NCBI GenBank assembly: GCA_947359465.1
Contig: OX375874.1
Span: forward strand, 103,171,441-103,235,440
Direction of reading: 5' to 3'
Source: Metellina segmentata
Lineage: Eukaryota > Arthropoda > Arachnida > Araneae > Tetragnathidae
DNA: 64,000 nucleotides
Made by a program: the position numbers and the translations under genes. Shown one piece after another: positions 24,986 through 35,097 of this stretch. The first letter of the stretch is position 1; every line of letters starts with the position of its first letter. Under the pieces are notes generated by a model that saw only the letters and a list, made by a program, of their open reading frames with translations, had not been told where the DNA came from and made no database searches.

Positions 24986-25165
24986 AATGCTTAACAAAAT
25001 TTAAAAAACACTACCAACTACCACAATTTCTTTCCAAAGAACTCGCTGAAATTCCTTCTTTGAAACGTAAAAACTTTACACGCGTGAAGACGATAACACT
25101 TAGTTTTTACAATGCAATGCCATCAAGCGGCAAAAACGAGATGACCTTTAACATCAACCCTATAA
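24986..25165 (-). mobile_element. Solo mariner-type 5' end, copy 1
   Basis: It is about 70% alike by eye to 25370-25548 (offset 384 bp): AATGCTTAACAAAAT, ACTCGCTGAAATT, GATAACACTT, AATGCAATG. The second copy matches the 5' untranslated part of the mariner at 36022. This one is more diverged. Confidence 0.55.
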
Positions 25166-25340
25166 TATACTATATAACAAAAAAATCGACACACCAAGAA
25201 GTAGTTGTCCAGGAGTTGTGTCTGGCTCAATCGACCTGGATCGACGCTGACTGGAGTCGTATAGTCTGTAGTGACGAGTCCCGTTTCCAACTGTGTCCTG
25301 ACGACAACCTCAGACGCGTAAATTTAAAAAAAAGTATACT
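25166..25340 (+). mobile_element. Tc1-like fragment between two mariner ends
   Basis: It starts with an end-like sequence ATAACAAAAAAATCGACACA, related to the ends of the element at 27865-29298, and continues into transposase sequence with WSRIVCSDESRFQLCPDDN (about 25251-25308), which holds the first catalytic Asp. It stops near AAAAAAAAGTATACT. The transposase N-terminus is missing, so the end joins the core by an internal deletion. Confidence 0.75.
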
Positions 25341-25342
25341 GT

Positions 25343-25548
25343 CCAAAATCCTTATTTTCTACCACTTTTAATGCTTAACAAAATTTTAAAAACACAGCTC
25401 ACTAACACAATTTTTTCCCATGTACTCGCTGAAATTTTTTCTTCTAAACATTAAAACTACACGTATGGTGTAGATAACACTTCGGTTTTGTGATGCAATG
25501 TCATCTATCGTTAAAACCGGGACGAACTTTTGCATAAACCCAATCTGT
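25343..25548 (-). mobile_element. Solo mariner-type 5' end, copy 2
   Basis: On the minus strand it begins ATTGGGTTTATGCAAAAGTT, a mariner-like terminal repeat also found at 34978 and at the right end of the element at 36453. It runs through GAAGAAAAAATTTCAGCGAG and TTTTAAAATTTTGTTAAGCA into GGTAGAAAATAAGGA, the first codons of a mariner transposase. The rest of the element is missing. Confidence 0.65.
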
Positions 25549-25551
25549 TAG

Positions 25552-25890
25552 ATGTATGCAAAAAGGAATTTCATGTCCTACGGGGCACATCTCCTACAGG
25601 TGTGTACGGGCTTCAAGTACCCGAGGTATTCTAGTGATCTTTTATTTTCCCATGGGGCTTGCTGTCTTTAGTAAACACGGTTGTCGTGCTACCGGTATAT
25701 ACCTAAGCGAGCTTTTTCCGTTTTCATCCCATTATTCTATTTTCCGGTCTTCTTTTTTACCTTTCCCGATATATTTACTATTGTCTGTCTTGTGCCTGGA
25801 TCAGCTTAGCCAAATATGGCCCATGCGCCATCGAACCCCAAACCAATTTAGAAATTCATATTTACGAAGATATTCGGGGACGGATTAAGC
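25552..25890 (+). other. GC-richer island, origin unknown
   Basis: The composition differs from the flanks, and a 110-codon frame (25556-25888) crosses it. Another frame also reads openly through hydrophobic, Phe-rich sequence. GCCATCGAACCCCAAACC looks like a degenerate box B. It is possibly the 3' part of a retroelement. I do not recognise the family. Confidence 0.25.
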
Positions 25891-26035
25891 GAATTCCATA
25901 AAAATATTAACATGTAACGTCAGTTGGTACCCTTATGAGTTGTAAAGAGTAGAAATAAAACCAGTTTCAAGACACACCACAGTTAATAAAACTTCATATT
26001 TACATGTTGAAGGTAATTTGATAATTTTTAACTAA

Positions 26036-26340
26036 CATCGTACTAGAGCAACACAACGGGATTTTGACGACAGTCCGGGATCAATCCCCTAAGGGTAAGG
26101 CCCGAGGACAACACTACGTAATTTTCAATCACGGTCAGATGACGAGTCAACACTTAAGTTGTCACTCCACTCTCCAAACTTCTACACCAAAATAACGTAA
26201 GGACTTTCGGCCACGATGGATTTAAGGTTCATCAGCCGCCTCTACACCATACGCTTTCAAAGATCTATGCACTGACCCGGATTCGGACCAGGAATCTTCC
26301 GATCTAAAGGCTAAAACCTTAACCACCAGACCGGTTGATT
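26036..26340 (-). mobile_element. SINE with type B head
   Basis: The body is the same as in type A copies: GTCATCTGACCGTGATTG, GTGTTGTCCTCGGGCCTTAC, GTTGTGTTGCTCTAGTACGA. The head is different. On the minus strand it reads AACCGGTCTGGTGGTTAAGG, then CCTGGTCCGAATCCGGGTCA (box B) and AAAGCGTATGGTGTAGAGGC. The same head recurs at 52255-52475. Confidence 0.8.
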
Positions 26341-27864
26341 GGCTTAGATGTAGAAGAAAACAGCAGAACTGAGTTTCCAATGTATGCTGCCTTTAGCGAT
26401 CTTTTCAATTTGTACAAAGCAATAAGTGTACAAAGAGCGCAATGGAATTTAATATATTTTAGAATACCCAGTGAGCAGTTAATACCTTTTAAATATAAAT
26501 TTATACCTGAAAATCTGAAAGGAAAATAATATTTTTTTCATTAATAATCCTTTAAAATAGACGATATTCATTAACGATAAAATTAAATTACTTAAAAAGG
26601 AATTCAATTCCTATACCTAAACCTTAAATATTCTTCCGAAGAAGTGGTAACAGATTCAAAAAATTTAAGTAAAGTTGGATTCTATAAAGGTAAATGTATC
26701 CTTAAAACATAACGAGGTTTTAAGGCCTCAATAATATCGGCATATCATAATTTCTCGATACAAATTTAAAGCTGATAACTTGACAGAAAAATAATAGAGC
26801 AGTTTCATTAAAATAAGCCTTTAAAAAACACAACATCCTTTCAAGAGAGAGTTCCTTCCTATATCTAAACTTTAAATTTCCTTCCATAGCAGCAGCATAT
26901 TCAAACACATATAAAATACAAATATCAAAACTGATACGAAAGCAAGCCCATGCTACGCAATTTAAACCGAATGTATCCAATGCTTATTGATTCATTTCCC
27001 TCAAAAATTCCTGTTTTTCAATTTTCCGTGACTGCTTCGCCTTTGAGAGGAGGAAAACATTTCCTCGAAGAACAGCAGAGCCTCTTCTAAAATCTTAGCT
27101 TTTCCACTTTCCTCAATCTGAAAACATCATGACCGCATGGAAACAAAATAAGCACACACACACAAGCCAAACCACAAAATATCCCGTCCCCTTAAAAAAC
27201 GAAATAAAGAATTTCTTTCGTTTTAAGGTACAAAGTTCTTAAAAATATAACGATGGAGGGAAAAAACTGACATAAAACGTTTCCCTGTGTTTTCCATTTC
27301 CCTTCTTTGGGGCTCCGATAGTGCCGCCCCCTACCGACTTGAGAGGGAATAAAACCGACGTTGTGTTACGTGTTTTCTCAACGTTTGGAGTTGAACAACA
27401 ACCGAAAAATGACAGTGGTGAGGAGAATGAAAAAAATTGAATAAAATAGGACGACATTTTTTTCAGAAAGACGCCTGGAAAAAGTTGTCCTCACAACACA
27501 GATAAATGAAATTTTTACTGTGCGGATGGCGTTTTTTTGTTTTGTTTTGACTTCTTGTGGTCTTGACTTTTTCTTTTTGAAGTCTACGAAATTTCGTCCG
27601 ACATGCGTAAGCTTCTTAAGATGCCTAGCCGCCAAACATGAATTCTGATATTTGAAAAGGACTTCTGAAAAGATTAATATATAAAACCGTTCGCGTTGTT
27701 TTGAACTTGTTTTTCTTTCGTGGGACCAAGAATGTTGTTTTGATTGAAGAGACAGCGACGGATCTCTTTCAAAGGAAACTCGATGAATTTTTTATCGTCC
27801 AGCTTTCGAAGCAAATCAGATTTAACAGCACGTTCCAGACGAAGCCTTTATTTCTATTATAAAG
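26341..27864. other. AT-rich DNA; weak ~265-bp duplication
   Basis: Parts of 26515-26640 and 26785-26900 resemble each other (TTTCATTAATAATCCTTTAA / TTTCATTAAAATAAGCCTTT; CCTATACCTAAACCTTAAAT / CCTATATCTAAACTTTAAAT). No gene is recognised. Confidence 0.4.
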
Positions 27865-28305
27865 TACACTCTATTAAAAAAAATCGACAAACGAAGGAGT
27901 TGTCCGATTACGATAAAAATTGTTGGATGTGAAGAACATACATAGAAAAACAAACGATTAGAATTTCGAAACAATTGAATTTTCTATTTCGGAGTTTGAC
28001 CGTTACAAAGGGAAGAAATTCAATAAGGTTTGGTCCACCTCTGGCCTGGATGCAAGCTGTCACTCGGCGTTGCATAGACTGAAAAAGGTCCCGGATGGTG
28101 TCCTGCGGAATTTCTTGCCAAATTGTCTCCAACTGTCGGGCTAATTTGTCAACATTCCGGGATGGTTACAATCGCCTTCCCATAACGTCCTAAATGTACT
28201 CTATGGGAGAGAGATCAGGAGACCTAGCTGGCCAAGGAAGTGTTGGAAAAGCTTGAAGATGATTCATAGCAACACGTGCCGTGTGCGGCCGGATATTATC
28301 TTGTT

Positions 28306-28930
28306 TCAGATCCTCTACCTCCCGACTCAACCGTTAGGGTTTGGAGTCTTTGGCTGGGTGGAGGGGAAGGACTTCCAGCCCATGAAGTAAACCCAAATGG
28401 GCCCACGCCGACCGGACGAGCATTTATTGTGTTTTCAAAATTTACATGGGGCAAAAGGCCCGGTTCATGAATATAAAAGGACAAGAGTAAAACATTGGGC
28501 AACAGGCCCCAATAAAAGGTCCCGAATGAGACTCACCCGTTAGGGTTTGGAGTCTTTGGCTGGGAGGGGGGAAGGACTTCCAGCCCATGAAGTAAACCCA
28601 ATGGGGCCCACGCCGACCGGATGAGCATTTATTGTGTTTTTTAAATTAACATGGGGCAAAAGGCCCGGTTCATGAATATAAAAGGACAAAAGTAAAACAT
28701 TGGGCAACAGGGTCCAATAAAAGGTCCGTGGAGACATAAAAGATTGTGACGTAGTATGACATTAAAATAAAACATTGGTAAATATACATAAATAAACTAT
28801 GATGACATGTTGAAGCAATAAAAATAGAACAGTAATAAAATTTTAAATTTTAAAAGAATAAAAGAAAGAGGGAGCGCATCTGGAGGTCAACAGTGCTCAG
28901 GCCACAGTGGTGTCATTAGCCACTTCTGGG
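28306..28930. mobile_element. Unidentified 625-bp insertion with 12-bp flanking repeats
   Basis: Flanking direct repeats TATTATCTTGTT lie at 28294-28305 and 28931-28942; only one copy belongs to the Tc1 gene. A 12-bp target duplication fits a LINE or SINE insertion better than a DNA transposon. Inside are two tandem 206-bp units (28331 and 28537) and an AT-rich segment (28740-28870). No coding frame is recognised. It may be a retrotransposon 3' region. Confidence 0.75.
28331..28742. repeat. Two tandem 206-bp units
   Basis: CCGTTAGGGTTTGGAGTCTT starts both units (28331, 28537) and AATAAAAGGTCC ends both. They differ by a handful of bases, so the duplication is recent relative to the rest of the neighbourhood. 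Confidence 0.92.
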
Positions 28931-29298
28931 TATTATCTTGTTGAAAAGTAAGTCCGGGGTGTCGCAAAAGGAACGGTAACACAACCGGTCGTAGAAAGTC
29001 ATCTACGTTCCTCTGTGCTGTAAGTGTACCAGAAATGACTACCAAAGGGGTCCGGCTATCAAAGAAGATGTCGCCCAGACCATAACGCCCTGTTGTGGGC
29101 ATGTGTGACGTGCTATAGTAAGGGCAGGATCCCCACGCTGCCCTGGACGTCTTCATACCCGTCTGCAATTGTCGTCAGGACGCAGTTGGAAACGGGACTC
29201 GTCACTAAAGACTATACGTCCCCTGTCAGTGGATCCAGCCCGGCACAACTCCTGAACGACTCCTTCTTGGAGCATCGATTTTTTTGTTAAAGAGTGTA

Positions 29299-29984
29299 TA
29301 ATAAGAATTGGACTAGATGTGTCATTCCAAAATATTTATAGAATTGAAGGATTTTAGAGGGGGTCAGCATAATGATTAACCAATTTCAAATTTTTATTAG
29401 AGCAATTTTTAAGTTTTTATAGTTTAACCACTTGTTAAGAGAGGTCATCTTATCATAAACACTTAAGTAGGGGAAATGACCTAATGTGAGAAACTTGCCT
29501 GACATGAGATACTCCTGCACTTTTACAGTACGTTGTCGTTTTCTACTGAAAGTGTCATGAACTATTACCCAGGAAGACTGTATGGTCATTGTAAAAATAA
29601 CCTTCCTTATTGCAATCCGAGCCATACTTCAGTAACAACCTATAGAGGCACACCGCTTTTAAGAGTTTGGAAGACTTATTTGACTGGTCTTTAGAGGTAT
29701 AAGGGGTTATTTGAAAACAAAAATTACATAAATCAATATTTTATATTAAATGTATCATATAAATATATTTTCTCACGCTTGTATTTCTTTGTCGTTGTGA
29801 ATGTACAGTATCATATTAAGAAAGCTTGGTGTCTTATAGCGAAAAACCTTTAACCACACAACAGATTTTATAAAATTGTTTTTTTTTATGTGTATGCATG
29901 TAAAGTATTTTGCCAAAATAATCCATCAGCAACAGCTTTAGTGACATTGTTGAAAATTAAAAGGATGTTTGCTGAAACATCGAT
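29299..29984. other. AT-rich DNA without recognised features
   Basis: No gene, repeat or element end is recognised. Confidence 0.45.
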
Positions 29985-30214
29985 CCTCGAAGCGAAAGAT
30001 CTCCGGACAACACCACTCAATTTTGAACCATGGTCAGATGATGAGATAACACCTCAGCTGGCACCCGTCCCTCCAATTTTCCACTCCACGTCAGCGTGAG
30101 GTCATTTGAGACCACGGCAGATTTAACGTGCATTTAACCCCTTTGTATACGACTATCATTGGATGGAATCGAATTCTCAACCCTCTTGTTAATCCATTAC
30201 TTCCAACCGGGTTA
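29985..30214 (-). mobile_element. SINE, type A, 3'-truncated
   Basis: On the minus strand it starts AACCCGGTTGGAAGTAATGG (head), with GAATTCGATTCC as box B. The body has TTAAATCTGCCGTGGTCTCA and CATCTGACCATGGTTCAAAA, then stops near GATCTTTCGCTTCGAGG. The last ~60 bp of the usual body are missing. Confidence 0.8.
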
Positions 30215-30264
30215 GCCTGCAAAATAGTGACAGCTTACGAAGAAGAGTTGGAGAGTTGCTATCA

Positions 30265-30845
30265 CGATTAATCGCTTGGGCAATCGGCGAGGGTTCTGAA
30301 TCAATCCCGATCCCAGGACAACACCTCTTAATTTTTAACCACGATCTGATGACGAGGTTACACCGGTGCTGACACCCCACTCTCCAAGCCTCCAGACTGT
30401 CAGGAAGCTGTCGCCAACTGGAGCGATTGGCGGGTGACAGGCGCGACAACCCGGAGAAGGGTTGCCAAGATCACAGGGAGAGTCTTGAAAAAAGACGAGC
30501 GGGAAGAGACCGAATGGTTTTTCTTCCGGATTAAAATAATCTACGCTACCGTCGTTACCTATCATGCAATGATTTCTGGTTATGTGTTTTCCATTTTATG
30601 TATCGTGTCCCTTTTCTTATAACAAATTATCTTGGGATTAAAAACTGCTGTCTTGATTTTTTATGATTTTGGAACCCACAGAAAAAACCCATCTAACACA
30701 GACAACGCTAATGTGCGGATATTCGAGGCCACGGACGATTTAACGTGCACCAGCAACCTTTGTACACAACGGTCTTTGGATGTATTCGAACTCGCAACCC
30801 TCCAGTTAATCCATTACTCCTCCAACCGAGCTACCGCGGCCTTTC
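30265..30845 (-). mobile_element. SINE, type A, split by a ~297-bp insertion
   Basis: The head half is 30698-30845 (minus strand: AAAGGCCGCGGTAGCTCGGT, GTTGCGAGTTCGAATACATC, CGTTAAATCGTCCGTGGCCT). The 3' half is 30265-30400 (CTTGGAGAGTGGGGTGTCAG, GTCATCAGATCGTGG, TGATTCAGAACCCTCG). Between the halves lies unrelated sequence; the two ends meet within about 8 bp of where the intact body would continue. Confidence 0.75.
30401..30697. mobile_element. Unidentified insertion in a SINE
   Basis: The left ~110 bp are GC-rich (ACAGGCGCGACAACCCGGAG) and the right part is AT-rich, ending in AACCCACAGAAAAAACCC. It has no inverted ends that I can see and no clear target duplication. It could be a short retroposed sequence. 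Confidence 0.4.
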
Positions 30846-30867
30846 ATCAAGACACAGACTAACAGAA

Positions 30868-31404
30868 TCTCTACTGTTATAAAAGGAAGTGTTAGTCTGT
30901 CTGTTTGTTTGTTTGTTTGTCTGTTTGACACAAAATTCTGACGATTCTATGGCACTTACAGCAATGAGATTTGGCACACAGGTAGTCCGAATTGTTTGCA
31001 ATGTTTGGGTCGCTGCGAATTTTAAAATTCAATCTAAAACATTTTAAATGAATTTAATGAAATTTAATCATTATTGAATGCTACAGCATAGAAGAGATCA
31101 CAGATTCTAAATTTATTGTTTTCGTTTCCGGAGGGCGGATGAATAATTTTTCTGCCAGCCGATAAAAAAAATCTTTTAGCTGGAGTCAATTAGTTCTTTT
31201 TCTATCTGCTAGACCGTTAAAGATAGAGTAAAAATTTCAGCGGATTTGAAATCTGCGGAAATTTTCACTTTAGATACATACAAGCCCGTGGTGTGCTTAG
31301 TGCTTAGATTGCTTTATATGTGCTTTAATGCTTAGATTAGCCCGTGGTGTTGGTTTGCAACACCACGGGCACGGGCAACGCCGGGCTAGCCACGCAGTGG
31401 CTAG
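30868..31404 (+). mobile_element. Non-autonomous Helitron
   Basis: It starts TCTCTACTGTTATAAAAGGA after an A and ends CTAG before a T: the 5'-TC, 3'-CTRR and A/T insertion rule of Helitrons. Two stem-loops lie near the 3' end: GCCCGTGGTGTTG/CAACACCACGGGC and CTAGCCAC-GCA-GTGGCTAG, the second including the terminal CTAG. TTTG repeats follow the 5' end (30898-30925). No Rep/helicase coding is present at 537 bp, so mobility would need an enzyme made elsewhere. Confidence 0.82.
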
Positions 31405-31839
31405 TAAAGTGTATTGATCAAATCTTTGATGTTGTCGATGTGTGTTCTGACTCCCAGACTGTTCCAAATTTAAAATTTTATAATCATTTTGAATGTTTTA
31501 ATGCTTAGATCCCTTTCTAAGGAATGAAGCGTTCGGATCAATATCCTCTGCATCAAACTCCCTGTCCGAGTTAGTAGAAACGTGGAGGTCGATTACGTTA
31601 TCCACTTTGCTTAAGAGATTTTGCATTCTGAGATTGGATAGGTTTATCACTCTTATTGCTTTGTTTTATTTTGCTCCACTAAATTTGTTGGATTTGGTTT
31701 GAAAATTTTTATTGCTGGACTTGTACTTCATTGCGGCACGTTTGAGGGTGTATTTGTTATTTTGTCTATATTTGATTCTGGTATTGTGCGACAAACTTGT
31801 CTCTCAAATATCACGATATAAAGGAAATATCGTCTTCAG
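31405..31839. other. Spacer without recognised features
   Basis: Nothing recognised between the Helitron and the short tandem repeat. Confidence 0.4.
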
Positions 31840-31877
31840 TTCAGACTTAAAGAAATTTTGAAACGTATGCTGTAAAC
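31840..31877. repeat. First unit of a ~53-bp tandem repeat, cut by a hAT element
   Basis: CAGACTTAAAGAAATTTTGA and AACGTATGCTGTAAAC match the units at 32528-32690. The hAT element divides the array after CTGTAAAC. Confidence 0.75.
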
Positions 31878-32527
31878 CAGGGGTTCTTTTTAGTAACTGC
31901 GTACCACTTGAAATGTTTAGAAATTTTTGGCGTACCACCAGTCTTATATTATTTTAGAAACGTATATCTAATGTCAGAAAAGTGGCCCATGGCGTGGTTT
32001 ATTTTAATTAAAATACTAAGAAAGCTTCATATTTTATGATTAATGCACGTGTATGTCGTATTAATGATGTTTTAATAAAGGAAAAAATGAAACGAGTATT
32101 GAAAATTGCATTTTTGTTTTTTACTCACAGGTCTAAAAGGTCTAAAAACAAATAATTATCTCGTGCGAATTATCTCGTGATTATTTCTCATACATAAAGG
32201 TAAACGAATTCTTCGTAAAACGATTTGACACGGAGAGATATCAACTTAATTTCGCCGAGATAGCTATTGAATAGAAATAGATAATCAGCAACAAAGTTTC
32301 TCTTTAAATAATGTGCTACTGTTAGCGTCATTTATTACAATGTAATAAAAACGTTAATCACAAAATTGTTTTCATATAAACTCATTTTTCCTATAACGGT
32401 GGTTGTACATACAAAAAATCGAACAAACTTTGTAGAATATTTGGGTCGCTCGTATCATTATTGCGTACCACCTGAAACGTTGCCTCGTACCACCAGTGGT
32501 ACGCGTACCACCGGTTGGGAATCCCTG
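31878..32527. mobile_element. hAT-type MITE with exact 8-bp target duplication
   Basis: It is 650 bp long. The left end CAGGGGTTCTTTTTAGTAAC and the right end complement CAGGGATTCCCAACCGGTGG are hAT-like, followed inside by TGCGTACCAC-type words on both sides. CTGTAAAC lies at 31870-31877 and again at 32528-32535, an exact 8-bp duplication. No transposase frame is present, so the element is non-autonomous. Its ends differ from those of the hAT at 10025, so it belongs to another family. Confidence 0.9.
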
Positions 32528-32690
32528 CTGTAAACCTTCTATCGATCAATTTCTGACTGAAATAAATTTTGAAACGTATGCTGTAAATCTTCTATCGATC
32601 AATTTCAGACAGAAAGAAATTTTGAAACGTATGCTATAAACTTTTATCAGTAGATTTCAGACTGAAAGAAATTTTGAAACATTGCACAAT
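32528..32690. repeat. ~53-bp tandem repeat, right part
   Basis: GAAACGTATGCTGTAAA starts units at about 32571, 32624 and, diverged, 32676, with CTATCGATCAATTTC and GACTGAAAGAAATTTT in each. Confidence 0.8.
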
Positions 32691-32846
32691 ATCGTTACCA
32701 ATAAACCGCATTTTGATTTAATTCTCAAAAAGGTGGTCCAATAATGCCCTCAACTCCAATCTTCACACCGAAAAGCTGATCTATGGGGATGAAGAGGTTG
32801 TTCATGAAGTTACCTAGGATTTCCAGATTCCCTAAAACGGATATTT

Positions 32847-33077
32847 ATGTACGTACCTACTGATGTTGAAATGAATCACGAAGAAATCGAACTAATCATC
32901 AAGAGAGTCAGCGACCAAAAACGGTTATTTGACCGATTAACATTTTTTGAAAGTTTTTACTTTTTGAGCAAACAGTCTGCGGAAACAGAATTAATAAAAA
33001 ACGTTTTACTAGAAAGTCATTTCAAAAGAAAAATGGCACTCTTACCAAAAAGCATCCTTCAAGCAATACATACTTAA
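32847..33077 (+). other. Unrecognised open frame, 76 codons
   Basis: It begins MYVPTDVEMNHEEIELIIKR and is rich in charged residues with helical character, unlike the translated AT-rich noise nearby. No family is recognised and there is no clear splice context. It may be a fragment of an element protein. Confidence 0.2.
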
Positions 33078-33539
33078 CAGTATATGTGCGACACGGACTT
33101 CATCGGTACGTTTTCCAATATAAATGGATCCAATAAAAAATATGTGTAATGACTGAAAAATGAATGATGAAATATTGATTTCAAAAAGTATATAACAAAA
33201 ACAATTGTAATTTATTTCGTGAAATTTCAACCTTGTTGTCAACTTTCAAGGCATTGCAGGCTTACCTCTATCAGAAACCACGAGACTAGTGGTCTCTCAT
33301 AACCCCTGAATAGGTTAAGATTAGGCATATAAATATTCTAGGTGTATAAAGGCTGATGAGGTATGCAAATGTTCGCCCTGTTTGATATCCTGATGGCAAT
33401 GAGTACTCCGGATAGGTCATATGCTGTCCCATCTCCCCTAAACAACTAATCTAACTAAATGTTTGTTACCTTAAACTATATACATATTAGGTGATAAGTC
33501 TACATTGATATAGATTTTTCCCAAAACTAATTTTAGTGT

Positions 33540-34270
33540 ACTTAACAGTGAGTATTGAACTTTGAAATAAGAGACTTTAAAGGGGTTAATAGTGAGTTTG
33601 TTGTGAGTTATTACAAGGAGTAAACAGCGAGTATTGAACTTCTTGATGACTTCAAGGGGTAAACAGTGAGTATTGAACTTTGAAATGAGAGACTGTAAAG
33701 GGTTAATAGTGAGTTTGTTGTGAGTTATTACAAGGAGTAAACAGCGAGTATTGAACTTCTTGATGACTACAAGGGGAAAACAGTGAGTATTGAACTTTGA
33801 AATGAGAGACTGTAAAGGGGTTAATAGTGAGTTTGTTGTGAGTTATTACAAGAAGTAAACAGCGAGTATTGAACTTCTTAATGACTACAAGGTGTACACA
33901 GTGAGTATTGAACTTTGAAATGAGAGACTGTAAAGGGGTTAATAGTGAGTTTGTTGTGAGTTATTACAAGAAGTAAACAGCGAGTATTGAACTTCTTAAT
34001 GACTACAAGGTGTAAACAGTGAGTATTGAACTTCTTGATGACTACAAGGGGTAAACAGTGAGTATTGAACTTTGTAGTGAGTGAACTACTAGGGGTAAAC
34101 AATAAGGATTGGACTTTGTGGTGAGTAATTACAAAGGGTAAACACTGTTTTAAATGGTAGTAAATGACAAGAGATAAATAATAACTATTGGCTATGTAGT
34201 AAATGACTACAAGGTGTAAACAGTGTATTAAACATTTTAGTGACTATAAGGGGTAAATAGCGAATATGAA
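33540..34270. repeat. Minisatellite with ~118-bp higher-order units
   Basis: The word GTAAACAGTGAGTATTGAAC recurs at two spacings inside each larger unit. GAGACTGTAAAGGGGTTAAT marks larger units at 33571, 33689, 33806 and 33924, steps of 117-118 bp. The array becomes irregular after 34000. A 74-codon minus frame over it is a product of the repeat. Confidence 0.9.
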
Positions 34271-34977
34271 CTAGGGTTGTATAGATTGTACATACTTACT
34301 AAGCGACACATCGAAAGAACATAATTATATATTAATACATATGTGTGTACCGTATGCGTGTAAAAAAACTGATTTTTCTACTCTGATTACACAGATTGCA
34401 TACAAAATTAATCCCCTAAAGTTTACAATTTTTATCTTGTTCAAGCAATATTATTTTTAGACATAGCAGAAGCATAGTGCCATCAAAATAAATATAGGTC
34501 ACTTGCTAAATATGCCAGAAATCAATGAGTTTATTTTTATAACATTGGACAAAAGGACAATTTTAATTCAAATCCAGAAAAAAGCAAATCTTTGTTTTTA
34601 AGCATTTTTCTTCTAATCTACTGAACTGAAACAACGAAAACAAAGCTTCCATCTCTGAAGTAACATTATAACACTTCGGCTGGCCCACGTCAATTACCGA
34701 GTGATTGAGGATCGGCCATTAACAACCATCGCATCACTGAGACAACTTCTATAAATTACTAATTGAGTTTCCATCGTCCACTAGCGATAACTTATTGCTT
34801 CATTACTTAAAAGAGACTGTTATTTAGCTAACTTAAGTAATGGGCACCTTCCACGGCGAGTTTGATTCTTCTTCGAGCTAATAACGTTAATTTAGCTATT
34901 TCATTGCGATTTATCTTTCGGAGAAAGAAAGAAGAGAAGATTCGGAACACAGAAGAGAATCCAAGAATCCGGTATTT
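34271..34977. other. AT-rich DNA without recognised features
   Basis: No gene or element end is recognised before the mariner-like end at 34978. Confidence 0.45.
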
Positions 34978-35050
34978 ATATTGGGCTGGCGCAAAAGTTG
35001 GTCCCATTTTTGCCCATAGAGAGCCATTGTATCACCAAACGGAAGTGTGA
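34978..35050 (+). mobile_element. Solo mariner-type terminal repeat
   Basis: TATTGGGCTGGCGCAAAAGT and GGTCCCATTTTTG match the mariner-type end read on the minus strand at 25548 and 36453. No second end or coding sequence is attached. Confidence 0.6.
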
Positions 35051-35097
35051 TCTACTTCACGCGTGGAATAGATAGGTAGGTATTTTAATTAACTTCG

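Larger units (their letters stand above)
27990..29240 (-). pseudogene. Tc1 transposase remnant, interrupted
   Basis: On the minus strand the order of parts is: a SDES-type first Asp region (about 29190-29205), GDIFFDSRTPLVVISGTLTA, RNVDDFLRPVVLPFLLRHPG and TFQQDN, where the second Asp lies. The insertion sits exactly there. Beyond it come RPHTARVAMNHLQAFPTLPW, PARSPDLSPIEY with the catalytic Glu, a stop, and ETIWQEIPQDTIRDLFQSMQ to the C-terminus. From the D in QQDN to the E in PIEY I count 32 residues, as in the element at 17372. Stops and the insertion make it dead. Confidence 0.85.
27865..29298 (-). mobile_element. Tc1-like transposon split by a 625-bp insertion
   Basis: The left end is TACACTCTATTAAAAAAAAT and the right end is TCGATTTTTTTGTTAAAGAGTGTA (shown in part); they are inverted repeats of about 25 bp beginning at TA. 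Without the insertion the length is about 800 bp, so it is also an internally deleted copy: the N-terminal DNA-binding half is missing, as in the fragment at 25166. Confidence 0.88.

Noticed and set aside
28296..28737. Two related minus-strand frames (68 and 65 codons)
   Set aside because: They are the two copies of the 206-bp tandem unit; the repeat alone explains their likeness and no domain is seen.
33878..34102. 74-codon minus-strand frame with repeated FNTHCLPLVVIKK-like words
   Set aside because: It follows the minisatellite period and has no independent support.
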